From assembly GCA_011009095.1 (NCBI GenBank), contig VTPC01000929.1, positions 299,450 through 363,449 of the forward strand: DNA of 64,000 nucleotides, read 5' to 3'. A model generated the notes under the pieces. It did not search any database and was not told the origin of the DNA. It worked only from the letters and a program-made list of their open reading frames with translations. A program made the translations under genes and the position numbers. Shown here in pieces: positions 1 through 11,121 of this stretch. This stretch comes from Ignelater luminosus (taxonomy: Eukaryota; Arthropoda; Insecta; Coleoptera; Elateridae). Every line of letters begins with the position of its first letter. The first letter of the stretch is position 1.

Positions 1-412
1 GGCCGATTCCTTCAATTTGCAGTAACTCTTTTATTTTCGAAGCTAGAACAAAATCATCTTAGCATTGTTTGGGCATTTTTTACATGGAAAGTATAGTTGT
101 AGACGGATATTTATAAATTTTATTTTTCAAACATCCCCACAAAAAGAAATCCAACGGATTTAAGTCGGGTGAGTGTGCTGACCATTTTATGGGTCTCTGC
201 GTCTCCTTCCAGTTATTACATATAATTTGAAGCCATGATCAACTATACTTTCCATTTAAAAAATTCAACTTTGAGTTACAACGCAGTTATGGAAAGAGCT
301 AGAAAAACAACGACTGACGGCATTGAATTCTACGTTAAAAAGTGCTTGAACAATGCTAAGATGATTTTGTTCTAGCTTCGAAGATAAAAGATTTACTGCA
401 AATTGAAGGAGT
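1..412. mobile_element. fold-back DNA element, IS630/Tc1-mariner type, non-autonomous
   Basis: The first ~70 bases (CCGATTCCTTCAATTTGCAG onward) return as their reverse complement at about 340-411, giving long terminal inverted repeats. A second inverted pair inside (around 85-105 and 240-258, the GAAAGTATAGTTG word) makes the element largely self-complementary. On the minus strand around 110-195 a transposase C-terminal fragment reads HSPDLNPLDFFLWG, the motif carrying the third catalytic acidic residue in IS630/Tc1-mariner relatives. The left end may extend beyond the window. No full transposase is left. Confidence 0.7.
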
Positions 413-3400
413 CCGCCATTTTTCACGTTTTCTCTCTAGGGAAAAAACAAAAGACGGCAGCTTATTTCTGGCAACGGTAATGGAATAAGCATAAAAAAAG
501 AGGTAAAGAGTACCTAAGCCGTTTTCATTTATCTGAGCTAATAAGAAAGTTACCCATTTAATCCCATCGAAATTGGACTACACTGTACAGCAGTAGAGTG
601 TATTACATTTCTGCTGAGCTGAATTCTCACTGTTAAACAACACAAAAGACTTGAATATTCATCATTCAGTATCACTGTTGGGGCAAGAAATCCTTTTAAA
701 CAATAGGGCCAGGTAAAACTAGAATGGACCTAGTAGCCAGTGCTATTGGCTCGACTATTACTAAGAATCGATTGAAAGATCAAGAACTCTTTATAATTTG
801 AAGACAATCAAATGAATCTAAGATCTTTAGTGAAACACACGCTATTTAGCGAAATTAGATCAAGAAGAAAAAGGTTGTCAATTTTTATTTAAATGTTAAA
901 TGCCGCAGTATGTCAAGGTACTGCGAGCAAGACAACAAATATTACGCAGAAATGGCCTGCTATGCAGTTCCTACTTTGTCTAATGCCAATCTATCTAATC
1001 TTGGTACATCTAAGTAGTGCCAATTCGTCTGGTAATCCATTCTGTCTAAAATTGAACTTAGATAAGCGCGAGCAATGGATCGAAATCATTTTTATCTATG
1101 AGGGACATTTCTGGAAAAACATAGATTTTTCAGGAACACACGGCGACTCGGTAAAGAAAACAAACCACAAACCTTTTGAAAATCCTATGTCACCATAAGA
1201 AAGAAATACGGGTGTCTCGCTTTGAAATAACCAAGAACATTTAAACGAAACTGACCCTTATAATACTCGATATGTACTCCAATACTTTTTCCTGAAGTGA
1301 AAAACGCTGAAAATACTCGTAGTACACAAAGAATTGAGAAACGCAGCTACACACTACACGCTATACGCAATGGCAAAGACAGTAGTGGTTTTTAAGGTTA
1401 TGTGTACCAATAATATTGTCTCCGTTTGTGGATCCCAATTTAATTAGCCCTCAGACTTCTTAGCCACAATTTACAAACCTACAAGTTAAACATCTGCAAA
1501 TACTTCGTAAAGTATCTATTTGCAGACTCCTACATAAACATGTTATTTCTTAAATGGAACGTATAACGGAGTAACTTCTTCATAGTTGGTTGTGGAATTT
1601 TCAACGAGTTTCTTATAAAAGGTGTGGCAAAACAAAACAATACTAGATTATGAGAAAACAATTGTTATTGTAACAGGAATAAAAAAGCAAACACTACAAC
1701 TTAATGACGAAAGAAGATTGAGAGAGCATAAACAAAGAAGTTAATTATAGAAATTCCAAATTAACCATGAACTATTTACTAATCAACTACGACCATCAGA
1801 GACATTAAGATCAGGGAAGACAGTAAAGATACATTCAGTCAAGGTCGTTAAACGAAAACAAAATATTAATAGATTTCAAAACAAAAGAGACATCCTGTAT
1901 TTTGCACATTATTGTGATAAATAATTTGTTGAAATCAAACAGACTATTTATGATAGGTATATTAATAAACAGTAAATGTTACTTTGACAAATGTTTATTA
2001 TTATGTTCAAAAACAAAATACATCTATGTGTCATCATCATGGCCTACTAAGATATTTAAGTTTCCTATAAATCAAAACTAACAACAGGAGAAGTCAATTG
2101 CATGCTTTTTAAAAATTTTAACAGTAAATGAAGCACGCTATGGTAAAGCACATAATGCATTGCTCAATATTCTAGAATCTTAACAGCTGACATTTTTATT
2201 TCCCTTTTTTCTCTTCAACGCGAGATTTATATCGCTAAGTAATGTCATCCAAGCAATTTTAAAGGGTTCCATAAGTATGTTTAAGGAGGGTTTTCATACT
2301 CACGCTGTCTTATGAAATTATAGAAAATGTAATAAACTCACAAATCGGGTTTTGTTTTTAAATAAAATGCCAACTAAAGTAAAAGATTGCCGCTACAAAT
2401 AACATTATAATAAATATATCTGCCACAATATCTGGAACGGTGTTTTGTAACCAGAAATTAATTTTTCAATTTAATGGTTTTTTCATGTTGTCCACGCTTC
2501 GGTAATAATGATGTTTCATTCTTGTTTGAACTCTTCAGTAAAGCATATCCGGAGTGGAATCTCGAACCTGTTTTAAGCGCATCTCATTAAGAATCCGTCC
2601 TAATTATGAAACGAAAATTTGTAAAGTCTAAATAGATTTACATTAGAAAATAAATGATAGTCACTCTATCAAATAATAGCAAGTAACTTTGGCTTCGACA
2701 AATCTATTTACAGTTTTTGCTGTTTCATAATATAAAAATCCTCAAAATATAAAAACTCTTGTAGTATCCATCTGCTTTTAATAAATGAAATGAAAAGAAA
2801 TTTATTTACGAAACTGTTGGCAAAACTTATAACTTCTTAAAATATAGCATGGCCCAGTTATAAAGAATATCATCGTTAGAAATAGTAAATCCATTCATGT
2901 TACGATCCTATAGATAATTTAACGTTAAAATCTGAAATTGAAGCCTTCCCATCGATAGGTTAGCTTATTTTGATCAGGAGGTCGTTACGTATTATCAAAT
3001 TATGTTTTTACGTTTGTTGCCAAATCTTCATAGATTCCAACTGATTTTTTTTTTATTTAATTTTGGTTCAATTTACTTTTGAATTTCTTTCAACACTTTT
3101 TTTGTACTTTAATGAGGTGAAAGTATAATAAATCAATGGGCTAAATTCCCAGGTACATACAAAAATAGGGTTTAGTTTTATTTATTGTAATTAGTGATTA
3201 AGTAACGACTTATTTAAATCTGGACCCCCGGCTGAAGCCATTGGCAATGATCATTTTCATCAGTTTGTTTTGATGTTCGATCTGCAACGCGACATATTCT
3301 TTATGAATGTAAAAACATTTCGGTTCTATTTGCATAATTCGCAATTATGACATACTCGTATAACGGGCCAAAATTTGCAAGCGCGTGTGATGTAATCCGT

Positions 3401-3445
3401 CGCATAAATTTCAATTACGTTTTAATTTTAGTTTTATAATCCCAG
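413..3445. other. non-coding stretch upstream of the giant reading frame
   Basis: AT-rich sequence with no recognisable exon or transposase. A 101-codon open frame at 893-1198 has no recognisable domain and I treat it as chance. At the right end a pyrimidine-rich tract leads to TCCCAG at 3440-3445, a plausible splice acceptor just before the giant frame, so part of this stretch may be an intron of that gene. Confidence 0.5.
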
Positions 3446-3477
3446 GTTGAGTGCGTCGTTTTTATTCTAAAAAAGGA

Positions 3478-6400
3478 ATGGGTCTTCTACTGTCTGTTTT
3501 TGTGGTATTTGTCAGCGTGGTGGAACTTTTGACTGTTTACTCTGATTTTCGGAGGAGGTTGCAGCCAGTTAACTCCGACAGAGATTTCTCCCCTCTCATT
3601 CGAAGATATGAGGCGGGTCTTCACAAAGAACGACAGAGGATTCTAAAAATACTCGATGAATATAGAAAACTCGAAAAGATTGCAGAATGCCAGACGGAAG
3701 GAGAACCCAGCACTTCTCAACCTGACGCACATCAATCAACAACGAGCTGTTCTGGTATAGAATCAAAATATGAACTATCTAGGAGTCCGTCACCAGCGAT
3801 ACCTGCTGTTCCCAGGAATAGCTTTTGTATTGAATCGACCGAAACTCAAAATGATTTTTGTAAGGATGAACCAAACAATGCTTGCCCTCCAGAAGAGGTA
3901 ATAGAGGGTAAAAAGGAGGACGATATTGAAAAGCTTCACAGGCAGTCAAAGGGTATTCTTAAAGATGATAGTTTTGAAAAAATTGCAAATGCCCTTCATG
4001 AGTTAGTTTCATCAAAAAGTGGTGAAAAATCGCTTTCTAGTAATAGCGAGGAAAATGTTATTCTTTGTGAAATTGCACCAAGGATTAGTACAGTGAGTAT
4101 TAAAGAAGATGCTCTTGAAGTAGCTAGCAAATCTGATATTATTGCAAAACGTAAAAAAGAAGAGATTGAAATAAAAAAAATATGTTTTGAAAAGAAGCTC
4201 TTAAGTGTTGAATGTCCTTCGAAAATTACTTCGCATCATGCCAATTTGGATATCACTGACAATAAAGAAAAGATTATTTCGAAAGAAGATTCTCTAAATA
4301 CTATTCCCGAGCACAATAATTTTGAAATTATTAATGATACGGACAAAAGTAATATTGGCCAACAACAGAATAAGGAACAAATAATCTCTTTAAATAATAT
4401 TCCCGAGCATAACAATTTGGAGGCCACATGTGATACTGAAAAAAGTGAAATAGCCCAACAAGAACTACCTAAGTATAATAAAGAGAAAATTGCTTCAAAT
4501 GAAGATATTAATACCGAAAAAGGTGATGATATCCAAAGATACATATCTAAGACTGAAGAAAAGACTGTTTTAAAAGAAAATTCTTTAAATGTTATACCTG
4601 AGCACACTTTGGAGGTCGTTAGTGATATTAAAGTAAGTGATATTACCCAACAGCAAATGCCTCTAAATGACGAGGAAATTGTACTAAAAGAAGACATTCT
4701 AAATACCGCTTCTGAGCACAATGAGATTGTTCAACAAGATAATGATTCCTTACAAATTATTTCTGAGCATAATACCGAAAAAAATATAGATAACCAGCAT
4801 CAGGTGTCTAATAGCGTTCTAGAAGTTATTTCTGAGCAGAGAAATCAGGAGATTAATGCCGAAGAAAGCAAAACCATTCAACAGCAGGTGTCTGACAATG
4901 AGAAGGGGGTCGGTACAAAAGATCGTTTGGAGGCAATTCCTGATCATAGTAATTTCATTGAGAAATGTGATACTATACAACAACAGGTCTCTAAGACTGA
5001 AGAAAAACAGGATATTTTAAAAGAAGATTCTCGAGATATCCCTAAGCATGACAAATTAGAAAACATTGATGGCACGAAAGAAAGTGATATTGTCCAACAA
5101 CCAATGCCTCCAAATGATGAAAAGAATATTTTAAAAGATGATCCTACAAGTATTATCTCTGAGCGCAATAATTTGGAAATTATCGGCAGTGTCGGAAAAA
5201 GTGAAATTGCCCAACAACAGGTGTCTGAGAATGATAAAGGAAGGTTCGTTTCGAAAAAAGATCCTCTACAGATTATTTCTGAGCTCATTCATGAAACCAA
5301 TATAGTCGACAATATTCAACAACAGGTGCCCAACAATGAAAAAGGAGAAATCCTTTTGAAAGAAGATCATTCGGATACTACCTCTGAATCTAATCATTTA
5401 GAGATTATCACTGACAACAGAAATAGCGTGATTCCTCAACAGGAGATATCTAAGAATGCTAAAGAAGAGGTAATCTTCAGAGAAGACTCTTTACAGATTA
5501 TTCCTGAGCACATAAATCATACGGAGAAAAGTGGCATTCAACACAAGGTATGCACGGCCAAGGAAGAACAAGTTACCCCTAAAGAAGTATCTCAAAATAT
5601 TGTCTCTGAGAATAGTGGAAGTGATATTGTGCAACAAATAGTGCCCAAAGAAGTTGAAGAAAAAGTTATTTTAGAAGACGCTAGAAATATTATCTCCGAG
5701 CACAATAATTTGGAGATTATAAGTGATGCCCAAAACAGTAAGGTTATCCAACAAGAACTGTCTCAAATTGATCATGGAAATTTAATTTCAAAAGAGGATT
5801 CATCACAAATTATCTCTGAGCATATTGACGATACTGTTAAAAGTGATAATATTCAACGAAAAGCGCCAAAGAATGAACAAGAAATCTTATCAAAAGGAGA
5901 TCCTCTGGATATTATCCCTAAATCTAATATTTTGGAGATTGTCGATGATAACAGAGACAGTGAAATTGTCCAGCAGGAAATGCCTACGAGTGTCGAAGAA
6001 AAGGCTTTATTAAAAGAAGGTTCTCTACGACCTGATCTTAAGCATCATATACATGATAGGGAGAAAAATGATAACATCCAACAAGTAGTATGCAAGATTG
6101 AAGAAGAACGAGTTGCTCTAAAAGAAGATTTTTTAAATATTATCTCTGAGCATAGTGAAAGTGATCTTGTGCAGCAAAAACTGCCTGGAAAAAGTGAAGA
6201 GCAAGTTATTTCAGAAGAGGATCCTATAAAGGTCTCTGAGCATAATAACTTGGAGATTATTAATAATATACAAAAAAGTAAGGTTGTCCAAGATCAAGTG
6301 TCTCAGAAGGATGATGAAAAGTTAATTTCAAAAGAAGATTCGTCACAAATTATTTTTAAGCATATTGATGATACTGTTAAAAGTGATAATATCCAACAAA

Positions 6401-9021
6401 AAACGCCAAAGATCGAACAAGAAGTCTTACCACAAGGAGATCCTCCGAATATCATTCCTAAATCTAATATTTTGGAGATTGCCGATGATAATAAAGACAG
6501 TGAAATTGCCCAACAAGAAATACCTACGAGTGTCGAAGAAAAAGTATTCTCAAAAGAAGATTCTCTACAATCTGTTACTGAGCATATAAATGATAGGGAT
6601 AAAAGTGATAACACTCAGCAACTAGTATGCAAGACTGAAGAAGAACGAGTTGCTCTAAAAGAAGATTTTTTAAATATTACCTCTGAGCATAGTGGAAGTG
6701 ATATTGTGCAACAAAAACTGCCTGGAAAAAGTGAAGAGAAAGTTATTTCAAAAGAGGATCTTGTAAAGGTCTCTGAGCATAATAACTTGGAGATTATTAG
6801 TGATATCCAAGAAAGAAAGGTTGTCCAAGAACAAGTGTCTCAGAGAGACGATGAAAACTTAATTTCAGAAGAAGATTCGTTACAGATTACCCAAGCAGTA
6901 TCCATGAATGACAATCATTTGGATGTTATCCCTGAATCTACTAATTTGGAGATTATTAATGATAGCAAAAACGGTGAGATTACCCAACAGCAGGTGCCTA
7001 CGAATGACGAAAGGGAGGTGATTTCAAAAGAAGATTCGTCACAAATTAACTCTGAGCATATTCATGATACTGTTAAAAGTGATAATATCCAACAAGAAGT
7101 GTCCAAAACTGAAAATCATGAAGCCTTGCCGAAAGATCTTCTGGATATTATTTCTGAATCGAATAGTTTGGAGATTATTAATGACAGCAAAGACAGTGGA
7201 ATTACCCAACAGAAGATGTCCACGAATGATGAAGAAAAGGTACTTCCAAAAGAAGATTCTTTACAAACTACCTGTGAGCATATAAACGACCTCGAAAAAA
7301 GTGACGGCATCCAGCAGGTAGAACAGGTATGTAAGACTGAAGAGGAACGAGTTACTCCCCAAGAAGATTCTCTAAACGTTATCACTAAGCATAATGGAAG
7401 TGATATTGCTCAACAAACAGTGTTTACAAATGTTGAAGAACAGGTTATTTTAAAAGATCCTTTAGATGATATCTCTGAATCCAATAATTTGGAGATTATG
7501 TCTGATGCCGTAAACAATAAGATTGTCCTACACAATGATGAAAAGCTTACTTCAAAAGAAGATTCTCTACAAATTATTTCTGAGCATGAGAAAAGTGCCG
7601 ACATCCAACAACAGATACCACCCAAGACTGAAACACGAGGTGCTGCTCCAAAAGAAGATTCTGTAGATATTCTCTCTGAGCATAATCATTCAGAAATAAG
7701 AAATGAGAATACCCAACAACAAATGCCTGGAGGTAGTGAAAAACAAATTATCTCAAGAGAAGATAATGAACATAATCATACTGAAAACATTGAGGTCAGG
7801 AATAAAGAAGAAAAATTCATTTTAAAGGAAGATTCTTTACAAACTGTCCCCGAGGGTATTAATGACACGGAGAAAAGAAATGACACTCAACAACAAATAC
7901 CCAATAATGAAAAACAAGTCGCTCTAGAAGAAGACCATCTAGAAATCATCTCTCAGCAAATTAATGATACCAAGAAAAGTGATAATACCCAGCAACAGGT
8001 ACTCAAGAATGAAACCAACAACCTTGAAGCGATTTCTGATAATATTCCTAAAGAGCCTTCCAAGAATAACGATGAAAATATCTTACGAAAGGCTTCTACT
8101 GTGAAAATTGAAAAATGTCCTCTGGAAATAGCCCATCTAGAAGAAGTTAAATTACATTCCATAACGTTTGACAGCGTTGACTATTGGCCAAATAAGGCTT
8201 TAATTGGGAAGAAAAAAGGTAAATCTAAAAGTAATAAGAAACGTGTGAAATTTGGTTTACATGTCGAGGAGTTAGAACCGGAATGGTCAAGGGCACCTTC
8301 ACCTATTTTTAAACTAATAAACTCTCCGTCATCCAGCGAGGTTCACTCGCCGCCACCTGCAGAACAACCAAGAACTTGTAATCTTGAATCATTTCAAATA
8401 ACAGATTTAAGTCAACAAATCGTTGCAGAAGATTATTGGAGACGCTCTCCGTCCCCTTTTAGGGATTTCTTAGAATCTAATACTATTCCAGAAGAAAGTG
8501 CACGAGGTACCAGTCAACAAATTGCGTCAGAGGATGGAGATGACAAGGAGTCATCATTGCATTTATTGCGAGAACTGGAAAAACCAGACTCTATTTCTTG
8601 GGATCCAAATAGAAAAATTTTGTCTTCAGATGAAGAAGCAGAGGAGGTTCCGTTTGGCCTTGATAAAGAATTTATTAATACTTTAGATGGATTAAAAACT
8701 AGTAAATTGGAGGAAAGGAAGAAATCGCGTCGAAAACACGGACGAAAATCTTCAAAACAAAATAGTCTCGAATCTGACAGCAGGACGAACAACTCTGGAA
8801 TTTCTGAATCATCACTCTTAGAAACAGAAGTTGCAGAAACAAGCACTAATAAAATTTCGAGTGGTGAGTCAAAAAGTATTCGTAAAGTGGAAAAGAGAAA
8901 ACGTCCCGATGAGGATCGTTTAAGGAAACAAGAAAACTCTGCATCAAAGGCATTCTGGGTAAACTCGAGTGTTGTAATAGATACAGTTTGGCCTAAATTC
9001 TTAACATTTTTGATTTTTTGA
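3478..9021 (+). CDS. giant acidic repeat protein with N-terminal membrane anchor and RVxF motif (possible giant 5' exon of Limpet)
   Basis: I do not recognise this protein. The open frame begins just after an in-frame TGA at 3448-3450; the first ATG, at 3478, gives 1,847 residues. Residues 1-21 (MGLLLSVFVVFVSVVELLTV) are strongly hydrophobic, a signal peptide or signal anchor. Residues about 20-260 are charged and Ser/Pro-rich. Residues about 260-1535 are degenerate tandem repeats around SEHNNLEII, VQQQVP and KEDSLQII. Residues about 1540-1830 are unique and include KKRVKFG (RVKF at 1589-1592), a match to the PP1-docking RVxF consensus, and two SPSP-containing motifs (RAPSPIF, RRSPSPF). The end is uncertain: a phase-0 donor (TGG|GTAAAC) lies at 8958/8959, the codons after it look like intron read-through, and I saw no AATAAA between 9021 and 10500. 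It is therefore possibly spliced into Lmpt exon 11122, which is also phase 0. A second candidate donor (GTG|GTGAGT, 8863/8864) is phase 1. That a real protein is encoded is quite sure; its function is unknown. Confidence 0.8.
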   Translation: MGLLLSVFVVFVSVVELLTVYSDFRRRLQPVNSDRDFSPLIRRYEAGLHKERQRILKILDEYRKLEKIAECQTEGEPSTSQPDAHQSTTSCSGIESKYELSRSPSPAIPAVPRNSFCIESTETQNDFCKDEPNNACPPEEVIEGKKEDDIEKLHRQSKGILKDDSFEKIANALHELVSSKSGEKSLSSNSEENVILCEIAPRISTVSIKEDALEVASKSDIIAKRKKEEIEIKKICFEKKLLSVECPSKITSHHANLDITDNKEKIISKEDSLNTIPEHNNFEIINDTDKSNIGQQQNKEQIISLNNIPEHNNLEATCDTEKSEIAQQELPKYNKEKIASNEDINTEKGDDIQRYISKTEEKTVLKENSLNVIPEHTLEVVSDIKVSDITQQQMPLNDEEIVLKEDILNTASEHNEIVQQDNDSLQIISEHNTEKNIDNQHQVSNSVLEVISEQRNQEINAEESKTIQQQVSDNEKGVGTKDRLEAIPDHSNFIEKCDTIQQQVSKTEEKQDILKEDSRDIPKHDKLENIDGTKESDIVQQPMPPNDEKNILKDDPTSIISERNNLEIIGSVGKSEIAQQQVSENDKGRFVSKKDPLQIISELIHETNIVDNIQQQVPNNEKGEILLKEDHSDTTSESNHLEIITDNRNSVIPQQEISKNAKEEVIFREDSLQIIPEHINHTEKSGIQHKVCTAKEEQVTPKEVSQNIVSENSGSDIVQQIVPKEVEEKVILEDARNIISEHNNLEIISDAQNSKVIQQELSQIDHGNLISKEDSSQIISEHIDDTVKSDNIQRKAPKNEQEILSKGDPLDIIPKSNILEIVDDNRDSEIVQQEMPTSVEEKALLKEGSLRPDLKHHIHDREKNDNIQQVVCKIEEERVALKEDFLNIISEHSESDLVQQKLPGKSEEQVISEEDPIKVSEHNNLEIINNIQKSKVVQDQVSQKDDEKLISKEDSSQIIFKHIDDTVKSDNIQQKTPKIEQEVLPQGDPPNIIPKSNILEIADDNKDSEIAQQEIPTSVEEKVFSKEDSLQSVTEHINDRDKSDNTQQLVCKTEEERVALKEDFLNITSEHSGSDIVQQKLPGKSEEKVISKEDLVKVSEHNNLEIISDIQERKVVQEQVSQRDDENLISEEDSLQITQAVSMNDNHLDVIPESTNLEIINDSKNGEITQQQVPTNDEREVISKEDSSQINSEHIHDTVKSDNIQQEVSKTENHEALPKDLLDIISESNSLEIINDSKDSGITQQKMSTNDEEKVLPKEDSLQTTCEHINDLEKSDGIQQVEQVCKTEEERVTPQEDSLNVITKHNGSDIAQQTVFTNVEEQVILKDPLDDISESNNLEIMSDAVNNKIVLHNDEKLTSKEDSLQIISEHEKSADIQQQIPPKTETRGAAPKEDSVDILSEHNHSEIRNENTQQQMPGGSEKQIISREDNEHNHTENIEVRNKEEKFILKEDSLQTVPEGINDTEKRNDTQQQIPNNEKQVALEEDHLEIISQQINDTKKSDNTQQQVLKNETNNLEAISDNIPKEPSKNNDENILRKASTVKIEKCPLEIAHLEEVKLHSITFDSVDYWPNKALIGKKKGKSKSNKKRVKFGLHVEELEPEWSRAPSPIFKLINSPSSSEVHSPPPAEQPRTCNLESFQITDLSQQIVAEDYWRRSPSPFRDFLESNTIPEESARGTSQQIASEDGDDKESSLHLLRELEKPDSISWDPNRKILSSDEEAEEVPFGLDKEFINTLDGLKTSKLEERKKSRRKHGRKSSKQNSLESDSRTNNSGISESSLLETEVAETSTNKISSGESKSIRKVEKRKRPDEDRLRKQENSASKAFWVNSSVVIDTVWPKFLTFLIF
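4255..8085 (+). repeat. tandem coding repeats, ~45-residue units in a ~180-residue higher-order period
   Basis: Within the giant frame, units containing an SEHNNLEII-like block, a VQQQ(V/M)(P/S) block and a KEDSLQIISEH block recur about thirty times with many substitutions and small length changes. A longer period is also visible. The stretch from about 5811 (QIISEHIDDTVKSDNIQ) to the IPKSNILEI and PTSVEEK blocks is repeated about 540 bases later from about 6351, and again in more diverged form from about 7050. The repeats preserve frame throughout, which implies selection on the protein or recent amplification. Confidence 0.85.
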
Positions 9022-10470
9022 AGCCTGGATAGTATGTTAACCCTGAGTTGTTCGAATAGAACTGAAGAACGATCGGTTATATGCTGGTTTTAAAATAGCA
9101 GGGCGACGTGCCAACGATAAATTGTTTCTAATTTTCCAGATTCTCTGCAAATGCTGGTGGCACTAGTAATTTATTTTTTCAAAATTAATTCTTCACCTGA
9201 TCGTTATGGACTTAACGTGTTGTTAAATAACTATCAAAATCAAAAAGGCTTTTGAAATTATGTCAAAATTCACTTGTTTTAAACGGCCACCGCTTAGTAC
9301 AAATTATTTGATTGTTTACCTTGTTCACAGTATTAGGTTTTATTAGTTGGAACCGTTTTTCATAGCTTGCTCTAAATATTATCTGATTGTCAAGCGTTCT
9401 AAATTACTTTAAAATTCATTTGTTCCTTCTGTTCACAGCCTCCTTTAAATTTTGAGTTCACTTTTGAACACAAGTACCGAACTAAAATAGAAATAGAATA
9501 TTTTTCAGAGCTATCATCACATCTTTATTTTTCGTTCATAAATCACAATATAAGTTAATTTTCAAACCAAAATAACCCTAATTTATGGAATCAGCTCATT
9601 TCGTTGCAGTTTAAATTGACTTATTTGTATTTGTTAAATTGATAGACGAATGTATTTAATTAATTTAGTTTTATTTACCTCTTGGTTACGTACAAATTAC
9701 TCTTATTCCTCTTTAATGTTAGAACATGTTTATTCAACCTTCTGTACCTATTTATAACTTTACGTATTTCTTAGACTAATCTCGTTAAATACGGAACTTG
9801 AAGCTATTTTAAAAGCCACAAAAGCATAATTATTAATATTTCACATTCATCTTGCCTCTAATGATTTTTCGTTTTTCAGATAATTTTTAACATTTGTTTG
9901 CTCTGCTATAAATTCATCTCTAAATCCTCATGTTGCTATGTTACAGCTTTAACGATTACATAAATTGCGAAAAGTGTGCCTTGTTAACCGTTCAATCAAC
10001 CCGTTAACAAATGAATGACGGCGATGATATTCGTGATAACAGAATTTTTTGACCGCTTCCATTTGAACTTGCTGACTTCACGAATTTTGGCATTAAGCCC
10101 ACATTTTATCGAGTTATTCATATAGTTATTAATAATTAGATTTTGACTTAATTTATTTGAATAATCCCCGCTTTTATTCTCTAATTACGTCAGTCCATTC
10201 TATCATCTGTTAACTACCCATATTTTGTAAATAATGTACGATTTAAAAAGGCCGATTCATTTTCATCGTGGGCGTTTTATTTATTTGATTGGGAAGTTGA
10301 AGATAGAAACTTGATAGAAACTCGCGAAAATTTGATATATTTTTGCCGATATTGTCGAGACCCACCTCAAATCCAAACACTTTAGAACATATTGCACGCG
10401 GCACTACGTTCCATATCATTTGCTAAAAATACCCCCGGGATGCTTTGCTCTTTTACCCATCTGACACAAT
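9022..10470. other. non-coding stretch between giant frame and first Lmpt-specific exon
   Basis: AT-rich, without a recognisable exon or transposable element. No AATAAA was seen by eye, which argues against a transcript of the giant frame ending here and for it being spliced onward. Confidence 0.45.
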
Positions 10471-10476
10471 TCAGTC
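10471..10476 (+). promoter_or_regulatory. candidate initiator (TCAGTC) for the 10508 Lmpt first exon
   Basis: TCAGTC matches the arthropod initiator consensus TCAKTY and lies 35-37 bases before a well-placed ATG (CAAAATGG). No TATA box is visible about 30 bases upstream. Candidate only. Confidence 0.3.
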
Positions 10477-10507
10477 TTGCTCTGGAGTCTGAACAGTTTG
10501 TGTCAAA

Positions 10508-10659
10508 ATGGGAGACGTTGATGTAGCTAACTACACTATTACCGAAAAGAAAACGCGGAAGGTTAAGAAAACCACCAAAAGACGTGAAAGCGGTGACCGC
10601 GGGGATGTTACCATCACCGAAATCGAACGCACCACCACCAACAATGGGGTTAACAGGGG
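10508..10659 (+). CDS. Lmpt: Limpet, alternative first coding exon (basic N-terminus)
   Basis: The ATG at 10508 in good context (TCAAAATGG) opens a frame for a basic, Thr/Lys-rich peptide starting MGDVDVANYTITEKKTRKVK. It has no cysteines, so it adds no zinc-binding half. A strong donor GGGG|GTACGT sits at 10659/10660 and leaves the exon in phase 2. The nearest downstream LIM exon has two possible acceptors. One at 11132/11133 (TTTTTAG|TGG) restores the LIM frame exactly from phase 2, joining at Gly before GEYTKAMNKDWH. The unspliced frame runs on to a stop at 10708 and is unlikely to be the real end. That it belongs to Lmpt is inferred from position, phase and its similarity in style to a short regulatory N-terminus. 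Confidence 0.6.
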
Positions 10660-11121
10660 GTACGTGTTGGCACCAAGAGGAGATAGTAGTGTCAAAATTA
10701 ACGATTGATTAGTGAAGATACATATATTAGTGATATCTTTTGATCAAATAATGATAGGGGGTTGAATTGGAAATTATTTTTTAATTGATAAATTATTTTG
10801 GCGGTTTCTTTAACATATCGGCCAACACGTACCCCATACTAATTAAAGGTACATACAACTCTATTGTGTTAACATGTGCAAGTGTATAAATGTGATTTGA
10901 ATGTGTGTGCACACGTGAAAATCACCCGCCATTAATTTTGATGCATAAAATTATATAAATCTTATGTATTAGCGAAGCTTTTGACTCGTACAATTTGCAT
11001 TTTGGATTTGTTCCAAACTAAAAAGACAGCATTTTCATCAAATGCTTTTGTAATTTGGCTTTTATGATATTGTAATGTTTGTGTTTCATGCTTATTTTAG
11101 GCAAACTTTGTTTTTTTACAG

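Noticed and set aside
893-1198. 101-codon open frame, possible small gene
   Set aside because: No recognisable domain, no support from flanking splice sites, and a length reachable by chance in 64 kb of sequence.
3451-3477. GTG start for the giant frame
   Set aside because: Nuclear animal genes essentially start at ATG. The first ATG is at 3478 and the hydrophobic leader follows it directly.
4236-8846. Several minus-strand open frames antisense to the giant repeat frame
   Set aside because: They are shadows of a repetitive plus-strand frame with biased composition; their Ser/Cys/Phe-rich translations mirror the acidic repeats.
10508-10708. A separate 66-residue basic protein gene
   Set aside because: A strong donor inside it (GGGG|GTACGT) and a phase-matched Lmpt acceptor downstream make a first exon of Lmpt more likely than a tiny standalone gene.
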